From contig JASKMD010000024.1 in the NCBI GenBank assembly GCA_030144725.1, positions 4,708,720 through 4,772,719 on the forward strand: a stretch of 64,000 nucleotides of DNA, read 5' to 3'. The stretch comes from Haematococcus lacustris (Eukaryota > Chlorophyta > Chlorophyceae > Chlamydomonadales > Haematococcaceae). A model generated the notes under the pieces. It was not told where the DNA came from. It made no database searches and saw only the letters and a program-made list of their open reading frames with translations. Positions 11,214-23,400 of the stretch are shown here, in pieces. How positions within the stretch are numbered: the first letter of the stretch is position 1; every line of letters starts with the position of its first letter. A program made the translations under genes and the position numbers.

Positions 11214-13021
11214 CGTCGGAAAGTTTCGGACCTCTTCCGAACCTCTCATTCGCGACTGATCAGGACTTGTAACTGTGCTCTGAATGTGAGGTGGGAGTTC
11301 GCTCTGATATGCGAGAAATGGCAAAAGGAATGACAGGTTGCCTGACCTATGAATACGGCCTAATTCATAGGTAGTTTAGAGGGGTCTAAATTAGTGCTGA
11401 ATGTGAGCCTAGAAAGCTATGTATCTGTGTACATTCATAGCTGATTCATAGGGCTCTAAATCCCCTCTCAAAAGCGGTAAATTATAGGTGACCCAGCTGT
11501 GGTTTTGCTGTAACTTAGAGGTGACTAAACTGTGACTTAGTGGGTACATAGAGGCTGCACAGCTGTGAATGTTTGGTGAATTAGAGACGACCCGTTGTGA
11601 ATCACCAATGAGTCATTGGCGAATCAGAGGTGGCTCATCCATGATCAAGTGCTTTTTACACTTTTATAAAGGGTCAGCTGGTGGGTCACCTTACTCATTG
11701 CGTCTTGATCTCGACAAGGGCACACACATGTCCATGTTCATATTCTCGTACTCTAGCCTAGCATCTGATATACATTGGCATTGCATCTCCTCCCACAGTC
11801 TTCTCCCATGCCAGCTAATAGTGAATTGTGAGAGTTGTGGTAAGCCTAACAAATTATGCACGCGCTGCGCCATAACTGAAGGGGCACACCACTGTGCTGC
11901 GGGGCTGCGTCATGGCTAAGGTTTGCGCCAAAGATGGGCTGCACGCTGGCTGCCAGCAGCTGGTCTTCCATCAGGGGCAGGCGTCAGGGGTGTGCGGCTC
12001 CTCAATCCTGAATGCAAGGGAGAAATCCAAGAATACACTCACCCGCACACTAGATTGCTGCCTGCGTGCCCCCCCCCGGCCCCACCGAAGCCCCCTATAC
12101 ACAACAACTCCCCTGCCCGCTCAGCCCAGACAGGCCATACACACAGATTACACATAAACACAAACACAAATATCTTTACCACCCACCTACCAACCCACCC
12201 ACCTACCTGCCTGTTTGTTGACCGCTTACCCTTCGGGCACTCTACTAGCTGCGCTTGTACTGGTAAGGCAACCCACTTGCCCATGCACCCATCTGCCTAT
12301 CTGTCCACCTGCCTATCAACTCCTGCCATCTAGTGCCCTCCCTGCTCCTCCTCCTCCACGAACCAACCTTAAAGCATGCACACTTGACGATGGCAACAGA
12401 GCTTGTCACTCCTTCATGGCAGCCTGCAATGATGCAAACATACAACATTGTAATGCAAACATACAACATTGCACATAGTAATGCAATGTAGCTCAACACC
12501 GACCCACAGACTGTCAGAGCACATGCCTTAACACCAACACTCACCACAGCAGTGGGCTTCAATGTGGCTGAGTGCATGTCGGGGCCGCGTTGCTGCCTCC
12601 TGCTGTGGTCATTGCTGCGGCTGCGCCTGCGGTCACGGCTATGCTCTGGCTACGCCTGTGGTCACTTGCAAGGGCCGCTTGTCAGTGACTCCTGACCTGC
12701 GCGAAGGAAATGGACGCAACTTCAGGCGTGTCCACATGTCAACATCTATCCACAAACACTCCGGCCGCATCCACAGCTGCCACTGCGGCTAAAGGGCTGC
12801 TTGTCAGTGACTCCTGACCTGCGCGATGGAAATGCGACGCGACGTCAGGTGGTTCTACATGTCAACATATATCCACAGTCCTGGCCCTGTATCGCCGCGC
12901 CCAGTTCGAGCACGCCGCCGCCATCGATGCTCATCGATACCAGCGAATCAGTGGCGATGGGAGTTGGCCATGCAGGCCAGGCAGAAACTGAGGCGAAATG
13001 TCAAATGTTGATGCAAGTATT

Positions 13022-13698
13022 GGGCCTATCCGCGAACGGGCTCGTAATTCAAATTTTCTTTGATTTTCTAGTTCGGTAGTGGTTGCGCCAACCGCCTCGG
13101 AATGGCGTCCTTCCTCGCTCTGTAGCAGCGCGAAGGGCAAACGAGTTACTACGCAATAGCGATGCGCGCTCACAAGCCCGAAAACTCCAGTCAGTGAGGC
13201 GGGCGGCCAAAAAGTGCGACCGCGATTAGGGCCGAAGCATAATGGTCATATTCATATTTGAGGCGCTGCGGGGCATGCACACATCGCGGTGACCATTCGC
13301 TATGAGGGCTATGAGGCCTGAGCTGCTCCTCAACAACATGCTGCAGCACGAGTTTGCGGGCACCGCCATTTGAGGAGGCGCATTTCCTCCGGCGGCAGCT
13401 ACGTGGGCTGTATCCCTCTAGCTATGAGGGGTGCCACTGCCAGGGCATTTGTCTCCCCCAGCAGGCCCTCCTGGGCTATTACGGCGCGCACGGTCGGCCA
13501 CGTGACCGTGTGTGTGAAAGAGATTATTTTCAATTTACTCCTTTTTCTCGGCGGGGGAAACCAGGCCGAGAGAAAGGAATAAATAATACTACGGGGTCAG
13601 ACCAGTGAGAGCTGCAGCCAATCGTGCGGGCGGCCAAAAAGCGTAGCGGTTGAGGCGAAAAATTTGAAAATTTTTCTCGTCGGTTCGCGGATAGGCCC
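13022..13698. mobile_element. Nested 0.7-kb inverted-repeat element (MITE-like)
   Basis: GGGCCTATCCGCGAAC at 13022-13037 is exactly repeated in reverse complement at 13683-13698, with further similarity inward (A/T-rich AATTTTC words). Between the arms, GCGGGCGGCCAAAAAG occurs twice in the same orientation (about 13198 and 13626). There is no coding capacity. It sits inside the larger inverted-repeat element. Confidence 0.6.
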
Positions 13699-13965
13699 CA
13701 CGTTGAATTCAAAGATTATTTGAACCTTCTTATGAAATTTGCCGGGGTTGGGCAGCAGCTTAGCGACCGCCAACCGCACTACGTTCTACGTCGGAGTGCG
13801 CTTCAGATTCAGGGCCACCAAGGAGGCGTTGAGGCGCGGTAGGTTGCTAACACACTTTTTTAAGTTACTTGTAATTACTTTGATTATCTACGAGGACCCC
13901 CGCACGTGGGCACCGAAGGCAAGATTGCTGAAGATTATATGAATCGAATTAATCGTTGATGGTCG

Positions 13966-14514
13966 TTAGCCACCAGCGGGGCCCGCAACATTAGCACCAC
14001 CACCAGCACGGCCAGCAGCCTGCACAATGGCGAGCCCCCTCACCATCGAGGACGCATTGCCGTGATAGCGAACTGCGCCTGCCATGCCCAGCGAAGTGCT
14101 GCCATGTACGCGGCGCTGAAGCCCAACGCATTTCGCCATCACCACCATGTTCATTGGCGCGATGTCCACTGCACACCACTCCGTGCCCCACTTTGCGGTG
14201 TAAGATTTTAGCCCCGTTGCGTTGAGCGGTACAGCCATATAGAAGGGGTGGGGCCATCTGTCCAGGCTGGTTACAATATGTATCAAGCGAAGTGCTGCCA
14301 TCACAAACAAGTGACGGTAGAGTGATGAGTGCTGCACAAGGTGTACATGACCCACCCACAGGCCATTGTATGAGAGTAGCAAGGCATCTTGGCATGACAC
14401 AGGCCTGTTGGCATGGCACAACATTGGTACTTGGCTATTGTGCTTAGTGTTGTGTTGACATTCGTTGAGTCGGTGTTGAGACAGGCTATGTTGCAGCATG
14501 TTGCTGTAGCTCAT
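13966..14514 (-). CDS. Coding-like fragment within the transposon
   Basis: A 182-codon minus-strand frame whose central part (about 14300-14000) has protein-like composition, including RWPHPFYMAVPLNATGLKSY and WCAVDIAPMNMVVMAK. It may be an exon of the element's own gene, downstream of the fragment at 14902-15372. I cannot place it in a known family, and no DDE/D catalytic spacing is evident. Confidence 0.3.
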   Translation of the reverse strand: MSYSNMLQHSLSQHRLNECQHNTKHNSQVPMLCHANRPVSCQDALLLSYNGLWVGHVHLVQHSSLYRHLFVMAALRLIHIVTSLDRWPHPFYMAVPLNATGLKSYTAKWGTEWCAVDIAPMNMVVMAKCVGLQRRVHGSTSLGMAGAVRYHGNASSMVRGLAIVQAAGRAGGGANVAGPAGG

Positions 14515-14664
14515 GTACTGTTCTTTCTTTTACTCATGTCGAGGCATGACGTCGTTCTCACATCTTATACAGCAACCAAAGCTGTTGGGCTGTGTTCAGG
14601 TTTACCAATCTTACATGTTGAAAACATGGCTCAATTACTGCAACACACTTGCTGCCTGCTATAG

Positions 14665-15035
14665 CCTGCAATGCATCACACCTGCAGGTTGTTGTTGCTG
14701 CTGCTGATGCTCATCCACTTGACCACACGAGCAGCCTGCTGCTGCTATTGCTGCTCATCCACTGCATCACACCTGCAGCCTGCTGCTGCTGCTCATCCAC
14801 TGCAACACACTTGTAGCCTTCTGCAGCTGCTCAACCACTCTACCACACCGGCAGCCTGTTGCAGCCTCTACTGTAGCACACCTGCATCCTACTGTTGTTG
14901 CTCATCCACTGCACCACACATGCTGTCTGTTGCAGCCCGCATTGCAGCACACCTGCAGATTGTTGCTGCTAATCCACTGCAACACACGCTGCATGTTGCA
15001 GCCCGCATTGCAGCACACCTGCAGCCTGCTGCATG
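14665..15035. repeat. CTGCAG/CTGCTG-rich minisatellite
   Basis: About seven diverged copies of a roughly 45-60 bp unit containing CACACCTGCAGCCTGCTGCTG followed by CATCCACTGCA. It interrupts the coding-like region of the transposon. Confidence 0.7.
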
Positions 15036-15372
15036 TCTTGCATGTGCGTTCACTGCAAAGGCCAGTGCCAAGCGCAATGCAACGCGCACCTGTTGTCGCA
15101 CGTCCGAACTCCTCATGTCCCCAGAACGGCTTCATCGAATACTTGTAGAAGCAGCCCATACGGGGCAATCGCCTACACAAAGCACGAATTGCGTTTACGA
15201 CAAAGAGAGCAAGCATGTACATGCGAGACAAACGTACTGCGGGGGGGCGAGGTCGGCCACAAGAGGCAAGATGGCTGCCAACAGCAGCGGAAGCTAGGGC
15301 AATGACAATCTCAAGGTCATCATCGCTGTCGACGTCGTCCATCCAGCCCATTGCCCATTGCCATTCCAGAGC
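14902..15372 (-). CDS. Possible N-terminal part of a transposon-encoded protein
   Basis: The minus-strand frame includes MGWMDDVDSDDDLEIVIALA near 15350, an acidic start. Downstream there is a basic/aromatic stretch ending FYKYSMKPFWGHEEFGRATT near 15100. The acidic Asp-rich leader followed by a helical basic region resembles the N-termini of nuclease-type transposases such as PIF/Harbinger, but this is only a resemblance. The frame then runs into the CTG-rich minisatellite, so the gene is interrupted or spliced there. Confidence 0.35.
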   Translation of the reverse strand, partial: ALEWQWAMGWMDDVDSDDDLEIVIALASAAVGSHLASCGRPRPPAVRLSRMYMLALFVVNAIRALCRRLPRMGCFYKYSMKPFWGHEEFGRATTGARCIALGTGLCSERTCKTCSRLQVCCNAGCNMQRVLQWISSNNLQVCCNAGCNRQHVWCSG

Positions 15373-16027
15373 ATTTGCGATACGGGAAAGGTCAAGCGAA
15401 ACGCCTCTGCGAGTACTGACCAGCACGGCGGCAAAACAAAACATCATTCCTCTCATTCTAAGGCGAATCTTCAAATTATCTTCAAATAACTCGCGTTCAG
15501 AAAAAGGTCCTATAACAAGAGAAATTTGCAGGGTCGCACAACGATGATGTTCGCCCGCCTCAAATGTCCTAGGGCCGTTCTTCTGGCATCAGCGCAGCAC
15601 TCCACAAGTATGTACGTAGTTTGAGCGATACCTGTGAAGAGACACCATCGCGGCACGGAGCGGCTTGGTGTACTTAGCAATTTTTAATTGACGTTATGCG
15701 CTGATGGTACAATACTGTGCTAATTAGCGATGTGTCAGTCCTAACTAGCCTCTGATTCACTACATATTGGCCTCTAATTTACAGGCCTTGAACATTGCCC
15801 TGTAAACCTCTAAAATCGCTCTGATTTAGCTCTGTTTCAGCCCTGGTGGACCCCTAAAATACCCCACATTCAGAGCCCCATGAATCAGTGCTTAATCAGT
15901 ACTGAACTGACTGCTCTGAAACACATCTAATTCGCCGCATATCAGCGGCCGCTGAAACAACGCACAATTACAGCGCTCTGAAAAGGTGCTAAGTTGCGGG
16001 TCATAAGAGGTCCGAAACTTTCCGACG

Positions 16028-16541
16028 AGGGGCTGGGGGGTCCTTGCCACCGCTGATGAGATTGAGATGAGTCATGGCGCCACAGAGCAGGAGCAGCAGG
16101 CGCAGGTGGTGCAATTCGCAAGTAGCAAGATAGATAATGCTGCCATTTGCTGGAGAATGGGTTTATTTAATCACGCAGCAATGCGTTGCGGGTTCCCACT
16201 GGGAATCCCAGCACTTGAAGAAATTAGCAGCTGAGCCCCTTAGCCGCTCAAAACATTGCGGTCTGAAAAGGACGTGCAGAAGACGCTTTTTGCACGATTA
16301 AAGGGAGATGTTTGAAGTCTGGGGAGACTTATGAGAGACTGTGTTTCATATACCCAAAGCTCTTGTGGGACCTTGTGGGACCTGACTCAAAGCTCCGTGT
16401 GTACAAATAAACAGGCCAGACGGCCAAAGTCGTTCAAGAGCCCAGCCGCCGATTGCTACGAGTGATTACGACACACACACAAAATGTGTACTGATTTGCG
16501 TACTGGAGGTCATTGTTGCCTCAATGGTCGGACGTGCTTTG
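16028..16541. other. Gap between transposon and the HMA1 gene
   Basis: No coding frame is visible. The region is A/T-richer than average. It is the downstream side of the minus-strand HMA1 gene and the outer flank of the 4.8-kb element. Confidence 0.4.
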
Positions 16542-16546
16542 TTACA
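16542..16546 (-). terminator. Candidate UGUAA poly(A) signal of HMA1
   Basis: TGTAA on the minus strand, about 360 nt past the stop at 16908. UGUAA is the usual poly(A) signal of chlamydomonadalean algae. Assigned by motif and position only. Confidence 0.35.
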
Positions 16547-16630
16547 GGCGTAAAGATAAGAACAAGTATATGTAAGTATAGAGTGCCTAGGCCGTGAACT
16601 AGATGCATTGCAAATTATAGCATCGCCAGA

Positions 16631-16728
16631 CCTGTGTGAGGGCACGACCGTGCCGTCGTGCCCTTCACACAGGTGGCTGCTTTAATCCTACCGGGTCACA
16701 CACAGACACACTTCCCGTGAGGAAGTGT
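16631..16728. other. Two strong hairpins in the HMA1 3' region
   Basis: 16631-16648 and 16655-16673 pair as an 18-bp stem with one bulged base and a 6-nt loop; the left arm is CCTGTGTGAGGGCACGAC. A second perfect 8-bp stem (ACACTTCC/GGAAGTGT, loop CGTGA) lies at 16708-16728. Both fall between the stop codon and the candidate poly(A) signal, so they would be in the 3' UTR of the transcript. Confidence 0.6.
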
Positions 16729-16907
16729 CGCCTGAATAGCTTGACTCTAATTCCCAACATCCTGTTCCTGCTCGTGCTCAACCTAACTATTGGTGCATGA
16801 TAGCTTAATGTTATCAACCTCCTAGGGAAAAGGGGAAAGGGTTAAGGTCAGTGATTATGACGGTAGCTACTGCCCTCTCCCCCGCCGCCCCCATGTTCTA
16901 TGTTGTG

Positions 16908-19258
16908 CTAATGGCTGTGGGCATGGCCGTGCTCGTGACTAGGTGTTTGCAGCTCGTGACGATGGTGGTTGTCTGCATGGTGGTGGTGGTTGTCTTCGTG
17001 GTGGTGGTGGTGATGGTGGTGATGGTGGTGGTGAACGTTGTCATCAGCACCAGCAAACATGTCGTGCAAGGTGTGGCGTGCCCCAGCAAGGGCCGCCTGG
17101 AGGGTAGGGGTGCCAGGGTCCAGCAGCAGCCGCAGGGAGTTAAGGGCCACCTGCAACAAGGAGTCCAGGGTGGATCAGGCTAATGTGACTGGCCATGGGG
17201 GTGGGTAGGGTTGTGATAAATAGGCGGAGGCACAGCAGCAGGCAGGGGCCATGGCCAGGCACTGCTTGGGCTACATCTTTCCACATCGCCAACATGCACA
17301 TCATCTCCCTGCCGCGGCACAGGCTCTTGTCTGATGGCGACAAGGGGTAAGCCACGAGCCAGAATCTCCTCTAACGCCCTCGCAGGCAGGCGTGAGAGAG
17401 TGAGGGAGGTTGCTTATCTGAATCATGCGGCTAATGCATCCTGTTGTCCCTTACTGAGCCCATCACCAAGGCTGTGTCCTTGTGCTGACATCAGATCAGC
17501 CCTAGTGGGCATGCATATCCATGATCCAAGGGATATTGTGCCTTGGTGCAGTTGAGGAGCATGCGCGATGGTGCAGGCGCCCTACAGACACACTGCACCG
17601 CTTGCGAAGAGCACCAGGCTCATCTCCCTGTTCGCCACACAGCTAGCAGCGTTGGCGGGACTGAGTCACTTGGGTTGTACGTTGGGATGGGGCTGACTAA
17701 CAAGCTGTGGCAGCTGTGGAGGGAGTGATGGCAGCTGTGGAGGGAGTGATGGCAGCTGTGGAGGGAGTGATGGCAGCTGTGGAGGGAGCAAAATCAGGCG
17801 TGGGAGCTGGAATTGGCATGCGATGGCAGGCACCTCATGATTCCCCACCTCATGCAACCCATGGTACCTTGCAACCCATGGTACACATGCAATGCTGGAC
17901 ATGGACATGAAGGCAGTGGCAGTGCATGGAGGCATCCTGTCCAGCATGTGCAGGCATGGGGTGGTGCAGGCACACAACAGCAGTGAAGAGGCTCGTCAGG
18001 GTTAGGCCTGGCAGTGAGTCAGGTGGAGGCGGGGCGGGGTCCATGCTCAGTGTTTGTGAGGATGGGTATATAGGGGGGTATACAGGGGTCAGAGAAAAGG
18101 TCCGCCAAGGCATTCATCAGAGTGATGTTCAAAACCAAACAGAGTGAGGGCCGGCGCAGCAGGGAGGGCGGGGCAGGAGGGAGGGCGGGGCGGGAAGAAG
18201 AAGAAGAAGAAGAAGACTACTTCGGAATACACCGGCGTGCATTAAGGGAGGAGCTACCGCCTGGGGCGCGGCCTGCTCCCACCGTTAGGCTAAAAGAGAC
18301 GACCCCCCCTACCCTCCCCCCCCTTTAGTGGCCCTTAGTCTGTAGCTTGTAGGGCGGGGCGGGACTGAGTCACTTGGGTTGTACGTCAAGGCATTCATCG
18401 AAGTGGTTCCTTTGAAACCAAACACCAGAGTGAGGGCCGGGGCAATGGGGAAGGCAGGGTAACATGTGGTGGTGGTGGTAGGGTATGAAGGCTTGCAGCA
18501 GCGCTGGCCTTGACCGCACCCACCAAAAGGGTGGAGCCTTCGTGTAGCAGCACTGCCAGCCACAGGGGGAAGATGCCGGCAACGGTGGGCAGGGTGGCTG
18601 CCAGCACAGCGGCGAGGGCCAGGATGAGGTTCTGCAAGCCACGCCACACAATACTCCACACCTCACATCATGAGTTACACGACATGCTGCAAGAGCTACA
18701 TGTCATTTGCTGCTGAGTAAGTTGCACCATGGCGACGGTGCTGGTGGTGTTGTTCATGTGCACCCCTCCAGCAGCATGCTCCCACACAGCATGTGCACAC
18801 AGCATGTGGTGAGTTGTGGCATGTCACCATAGATAAGTTGTCACTAACAAGACTAGGGGCCTTGATTGGCACTGCATGCACTTGGCATGCGTGGTTTACT
18901 CGCAAGGCTCCAGCCCCATGGATGCCCTTGGATGGCATTTAGCAATGAGGGATGACCCACCAAACTTAGTTTGTCGTCCCTCTTCTCCTTTCCCCTCTTC
19001 TTTACCCCCTTTACCGTGGTTCACACTGTGCCGGTCATAGCCATAGTAGCTCGACACCCTGTTTTGTTGTAAGGCAACACAAAGCAGCGCGCAGGGCAGC
19101 ATCTCACCTGACGAACCACCACTTGGGTCTTGCGAGCTACGGCAAACAGCCACGGCAGGTTCGCGACGCCCCGGCCATTCAGTATGATGATGTCCGCGGC
19201 GGACGCGACCATGTCCGCGGGGCTCGCGGCAAGCGCGATGCCCACATGCGCAGCGGCC

Positions 19259-19289
<31 letters not shown>

Positions 19290-20412
19290 TCATCACCAAG
19301 CCCGGCTGCGAGCCTGCAATGTGGTCACATTGGCGACCAGCCGCGTCCTTGGACATCAAGCGGCGCAGAGCCTCCTGTTCCACCCTGGTAAGCTGCAAGG
19401 CTCAAGGTCACACTACAGGAGTGACACTACCGCCCTGCTGCTGCCCCTGATGATTAGCGATGGCTGTGATGCTGCTGTGGCCGCTGCTGCTGTTGCTGCT
19501 GTTGCTGCTGCTGCTGCTGCTACTGCTCGATTGCAAAGTTGATGCTGGTGCTTGTTGTGGCGCTGGTGGCGCTGATGATTGCAAGGCAGGGGTAGCTGGT
19601 CAAGGTGCGGTCAAAGAGCCGACGCTGATGGTGGTGGCGGTGCGTCACGCAGCCCACTCACCAGGCTTGGTGGCCTGAGCTCGCGCCTTGGCCTGTTCCC
19701 CGTGCGCCTGCACCCACTGCAGCTTGTCCTCCGGCTTCAGGCCAGCCAGCACCTGGGAGATGCCCACGTTGGCGGCCACATGTGCTGCCACAGCCTGGTT
19801 GTCGCCTGCAGCACAACGGGATCCACACTGCAGGAATGCACATTGGGCAAGGTGGGAGGGGGGACAATTGTGGGCTGCAGGTTAGGGTTCAGATTAGGGT
19901 TTGGGGGCGAATTAGGGTTGAAAGTTGGGGTTAGGGTTCGTCTAGGCAACGTGGAGCCCCCACACAGGCATAGGTGTTGCTGCTGCTGCTTGCTCATGCC
20001 TGGCTGGCAAGTGCCCCCCCACCCTGCCCCCCCAGTGCCCCCCAGTCCCCCACATTCGCCCCCCTGCCCCCCCTCTGCCCCTCCCTGAGCCACCCCTGCC
20101 CCTCCCTGCCCCTCCCTGCCCCTCCCTGCCCCTCCCTGCCCCTCCCTGCCCCTCCCTGCCCCTCCCTGCCCCCTGTTTGTCCCCCCACCTGTCAGCAGCA
20201 CCACCCGCTTGCGATCACCCGGCCAGGCCAGGCCGCTGCCCGGGCGGCGCCAGGAGCCGTGCTGCAGGGCCGCCACCGCTGCCGCCGTCCCGGGCTGCAC
20301 CAGGTCCTCAAACCCAAACACAGTCACGGTGCAGGGCGCCCACACCCCCGCTGCGCCTCGCTGCGGCTTTGCTGCCACCTTGCTAGACACCACCGCCCAC
20401 GCATCAGGCCCA

Positions 20413-20443
<31 letters not shown>

Positions 20444-23400
20444 CCATGCTGCTGCTGGCACCCAGCGTGCTGCTGCTGCTGCTCGCCGCCACAGTGGTGG
20501 TGGTGGTGGTGCTGTCCAGGTCATTGGTGGGGCTGCTGCTCCGGCTGAGGCTGTCCAGCTCAGAGCTGGGGCTGGGGCTGGGGCTGGGGCGGGGGTGGTG
20601 GGTGGCGTGCTGTGCAGCTGGCCTGCCTGCCTGGCCCTGCTGGGGGCTGCCTGGGTGGTGAGGCAGGGGGGTGACCAGCAGGGCTGACAGGGCGCGGGTC
20701 CCCTGCCTGTTCACGCCGCTCTCTTCCACCGCCCTGAGACCACACGCAGTGCCAGCAGCCAGGCGGGAGGGGGGGGGGGGCTCTTTGTATCAGAGTGGGT
20801 AGTGGGCGGGTGGGTGGGTGGGTGGGTGGGTGGGTGGGTAAGGCCAGCAGCCAGGCAGGGGTGGGAGGGAGGTGTAGGGTGTTCAGGCAGCCAGGAGGGG
20901 GAGGGGGGAGCAGTGTGAGTCAAGGTGGGGGGGTAGGGGTGCGGGCAGCCAGGCAGGGGTGGCAGCGCGTGGCAGGGTCGGAGGGGGTAGTGGGCAGGGG
21001 TGGGAGGGTGGGGGCACACCTCAGCCAGCACAGCCCCCAGAACACCTCCCCTCAGCCCGCCCCCCCCACCCACCTGGACAGCTGCTGTGCAGTCAGCCCC
21101 CCCGGGCGCAGCTGTTGGCTAATGAAGTCCAGCGACCCAAACTGCACCAGCACCGGCCCCGGCCCCGGGGGGGGTTCTGCCTGGCCACCCGCCGCCACCG
21201 CCGCCGCACCCAGCGGTGAGGGGGGGGGGCTGGGGGGCTGCGCTGGCGGCAGCCAGTGGCACACCCCCTGCACCCCTAACCCTGGCAGCAGCTGGAAGTT
21301 GGACACAGAGACCCCCCCTGCAGGGGCGGGTGCCTGCCCTGCTGACCCCCCCGCTGACACCTGCTGCTGCTGCTGCTGTTCCTCGGCGTTTGGCACCCCG
21401 TTGGTGTTGCTTGCCCCTGCACCGGCCCCCCCTTCCTGCAGCTGCAGCTGCTGGTGTGGCTGCCTTTCTTGTTGCCCCAGCGAGTGGTGGGGATGGGGGT
21501 GGTGCTCGTGGTGGGGGTGGGGGTGGGGGTGGGGGTGGGGGTGGGGGTGGGGGTGGGGGTGGGGATGAAGGTGGGGGTGGGGGTGGTGATGAGGCTCGTG
21601 GGGTAGCTCGTGCGGCAGGGGTCCACTGCCGGGCCGGTCTGCAGGCGTGTGCCCCAGGCCCTGGCCGTATGCAAGCATGGCCCGGGACACCGGGTGGCTG
21701 CTGGCCCTGGACAGGGCCACGGCATACGCCACTGCCCTTCGCCCCTCGGCTTCCGCGGTGGCAGCGGCGGCCCCCCCCCTGCTGCTGCTGCTGCTGCTGC
21801 TGGGGGGCGGGCCCTGCCCCTGACTCGAGCTGTCAGCGGAACCTGCCCTTGCCTCCTCCTCCGGCTGCTGCTTGCTGTCCTGGTTGGTGGGAGCCAGTTC
21901 CAGCTTGTGGGCCCACACAGAGGGGCCTGGCTCCACGCCAGCCTTTGCCCCTGTGCCGGGCTGCTGGCCACCGCTGCTGACCACTGCTGCCGCCACCAAG
22001 CTCATGTTGCCAGAGGTCACCGTGCCTGGAATCAGCACGCAGCAAGCCGCACGCAGCAGGCCGCCCTAGGCCCGGGGGCTGCTGCCTCTCCCTCACACAA
22101 GAATAGAGTTGCTTTAAACCTAACATCAGCCAACAATACATATATGTATAGTGGATACTATGCGGGCTAAGTTCACGATGCAAACACTGTAGACGAGCGA
22201 TGATTAGCGCTGCTTGAAAGCTGGCATGGGACAGCAAGACCAACAGTGATGTCTTGGACTATCACCCCTCGCCCGCACCCGGCCTGCCTACCTCTCTCCG
22301 CCTGCCCGCCTCCCTGGCCGCCTGCCCGCCCCTCCAACTCCCCCCAGCAGCCTCATCATCACTCGACTTATCCAGAGGGTCGGTCCATTTACCCAGGAGG
22401 TTAGGGTCAGGTTAGGGTTCGGTTAGGGTTCGGTTAGGGTTCGGTTAGGCCGGTCAACCCCTACCCTGGTCTCATCCACACCTGGCCTGCCTGGCAAGAG
22501 GCCAATGGTAAGTGGCCCCCTACCCGCCCTCCCCAACACCCGGTTAACCCTAACCCTAATCTCATCCCTAGCCCCTTTTACCCTAACCCTAATCTCATCC
22601 CTAACCCTTGTTACCCTAACCCATAATCCCCACCCTTACCTCATCCTCACCCGTCTTGTCCACCTCGCACCCGCCCTCCCCACCACCTCACACCCCCCAC
22701 AACCAAGCCACCCCTATCACCCTAACCTCAATCCTAACGCCAACCCTGACCTCATCCTCACCCGTCTTGTCCAGGGCCACTGTGTCGCAGGCAGTCAGGG
22801 CGTCCAGGGCGGCGCCACTTTTCACCAGCACCCCCTTGCGCGTCACGGTGGCGATAGCGCACACGTAGGCAAGCGGGACCAGCACCACAGCGCAGGGGGA
22901 GCCGGCGGTCAGCACTCCCATGGCCCTGCACCACCACCATGGTGTGCCTTGCATGGTGCCTTGCATACTGCCTTGCATGGTGCCTTGCACGGCGGCGTGT
23001 AAGGGACTGCTAGAAGAGGCCGGCCATGGCTGCATGGGGTGCCACACTCTACCCTGCATCGTGCAGCAAGCCCCTCACAGCCAGCCGCTACACTTGACTT
23101 CCATCACCACGCTACAGTAGGCATTCACTCTACGCATCCTTGGCCCCCACACTCAGTCCCCTGGACTTGGGCCAAGCGGCTGGCTGCATGTGGGCCAAGA
23201 AATCTCTACGTCGTGGCAGCGGCAGCGCCATGTAAGGCAGTTAGGCAGCAATTACGATACATGCAAAAACAGGAGCCCCCCCTTTTCCACTTTTCCCTGT
23301 CACCTGCCTGGCTCACCCACACGTCACACTATGCAATCGGCTGGTCACACCTGTACAGGGCCCCCCCAGGGCCAAGCAGCGGCACCCCTGCCAGCACCAG

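Larger units (their letters stand above)
11214..16027. mobile_element. 4.8-kb DNA transposon with 23-bp terminal inverted repeats
   Basis: The first 23 bases (11214-11236, beginning CGTCGGAAAGTTTCGGACCT) are the exact reverse complement of 16005-16027. Both ends carry many short subterminal words in opposite orientation: TTAGAGG/TTCATAGG-like on the left (11340-11640) and CCTCTAA/CCTAT-like on the right (15740-16000). This is typical of transposase-binding subterminal repeats. No clear target-site duplication beyond a 2-bp AG is seen. The interior differs in base composition from its neighbours (more A/T) and holds minus-strand coding-like fragments, a CTGCAG-rich minisatellite and a nested inverted-repeat unit. 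The superfamily is not assigned. Confidence 0.8.
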
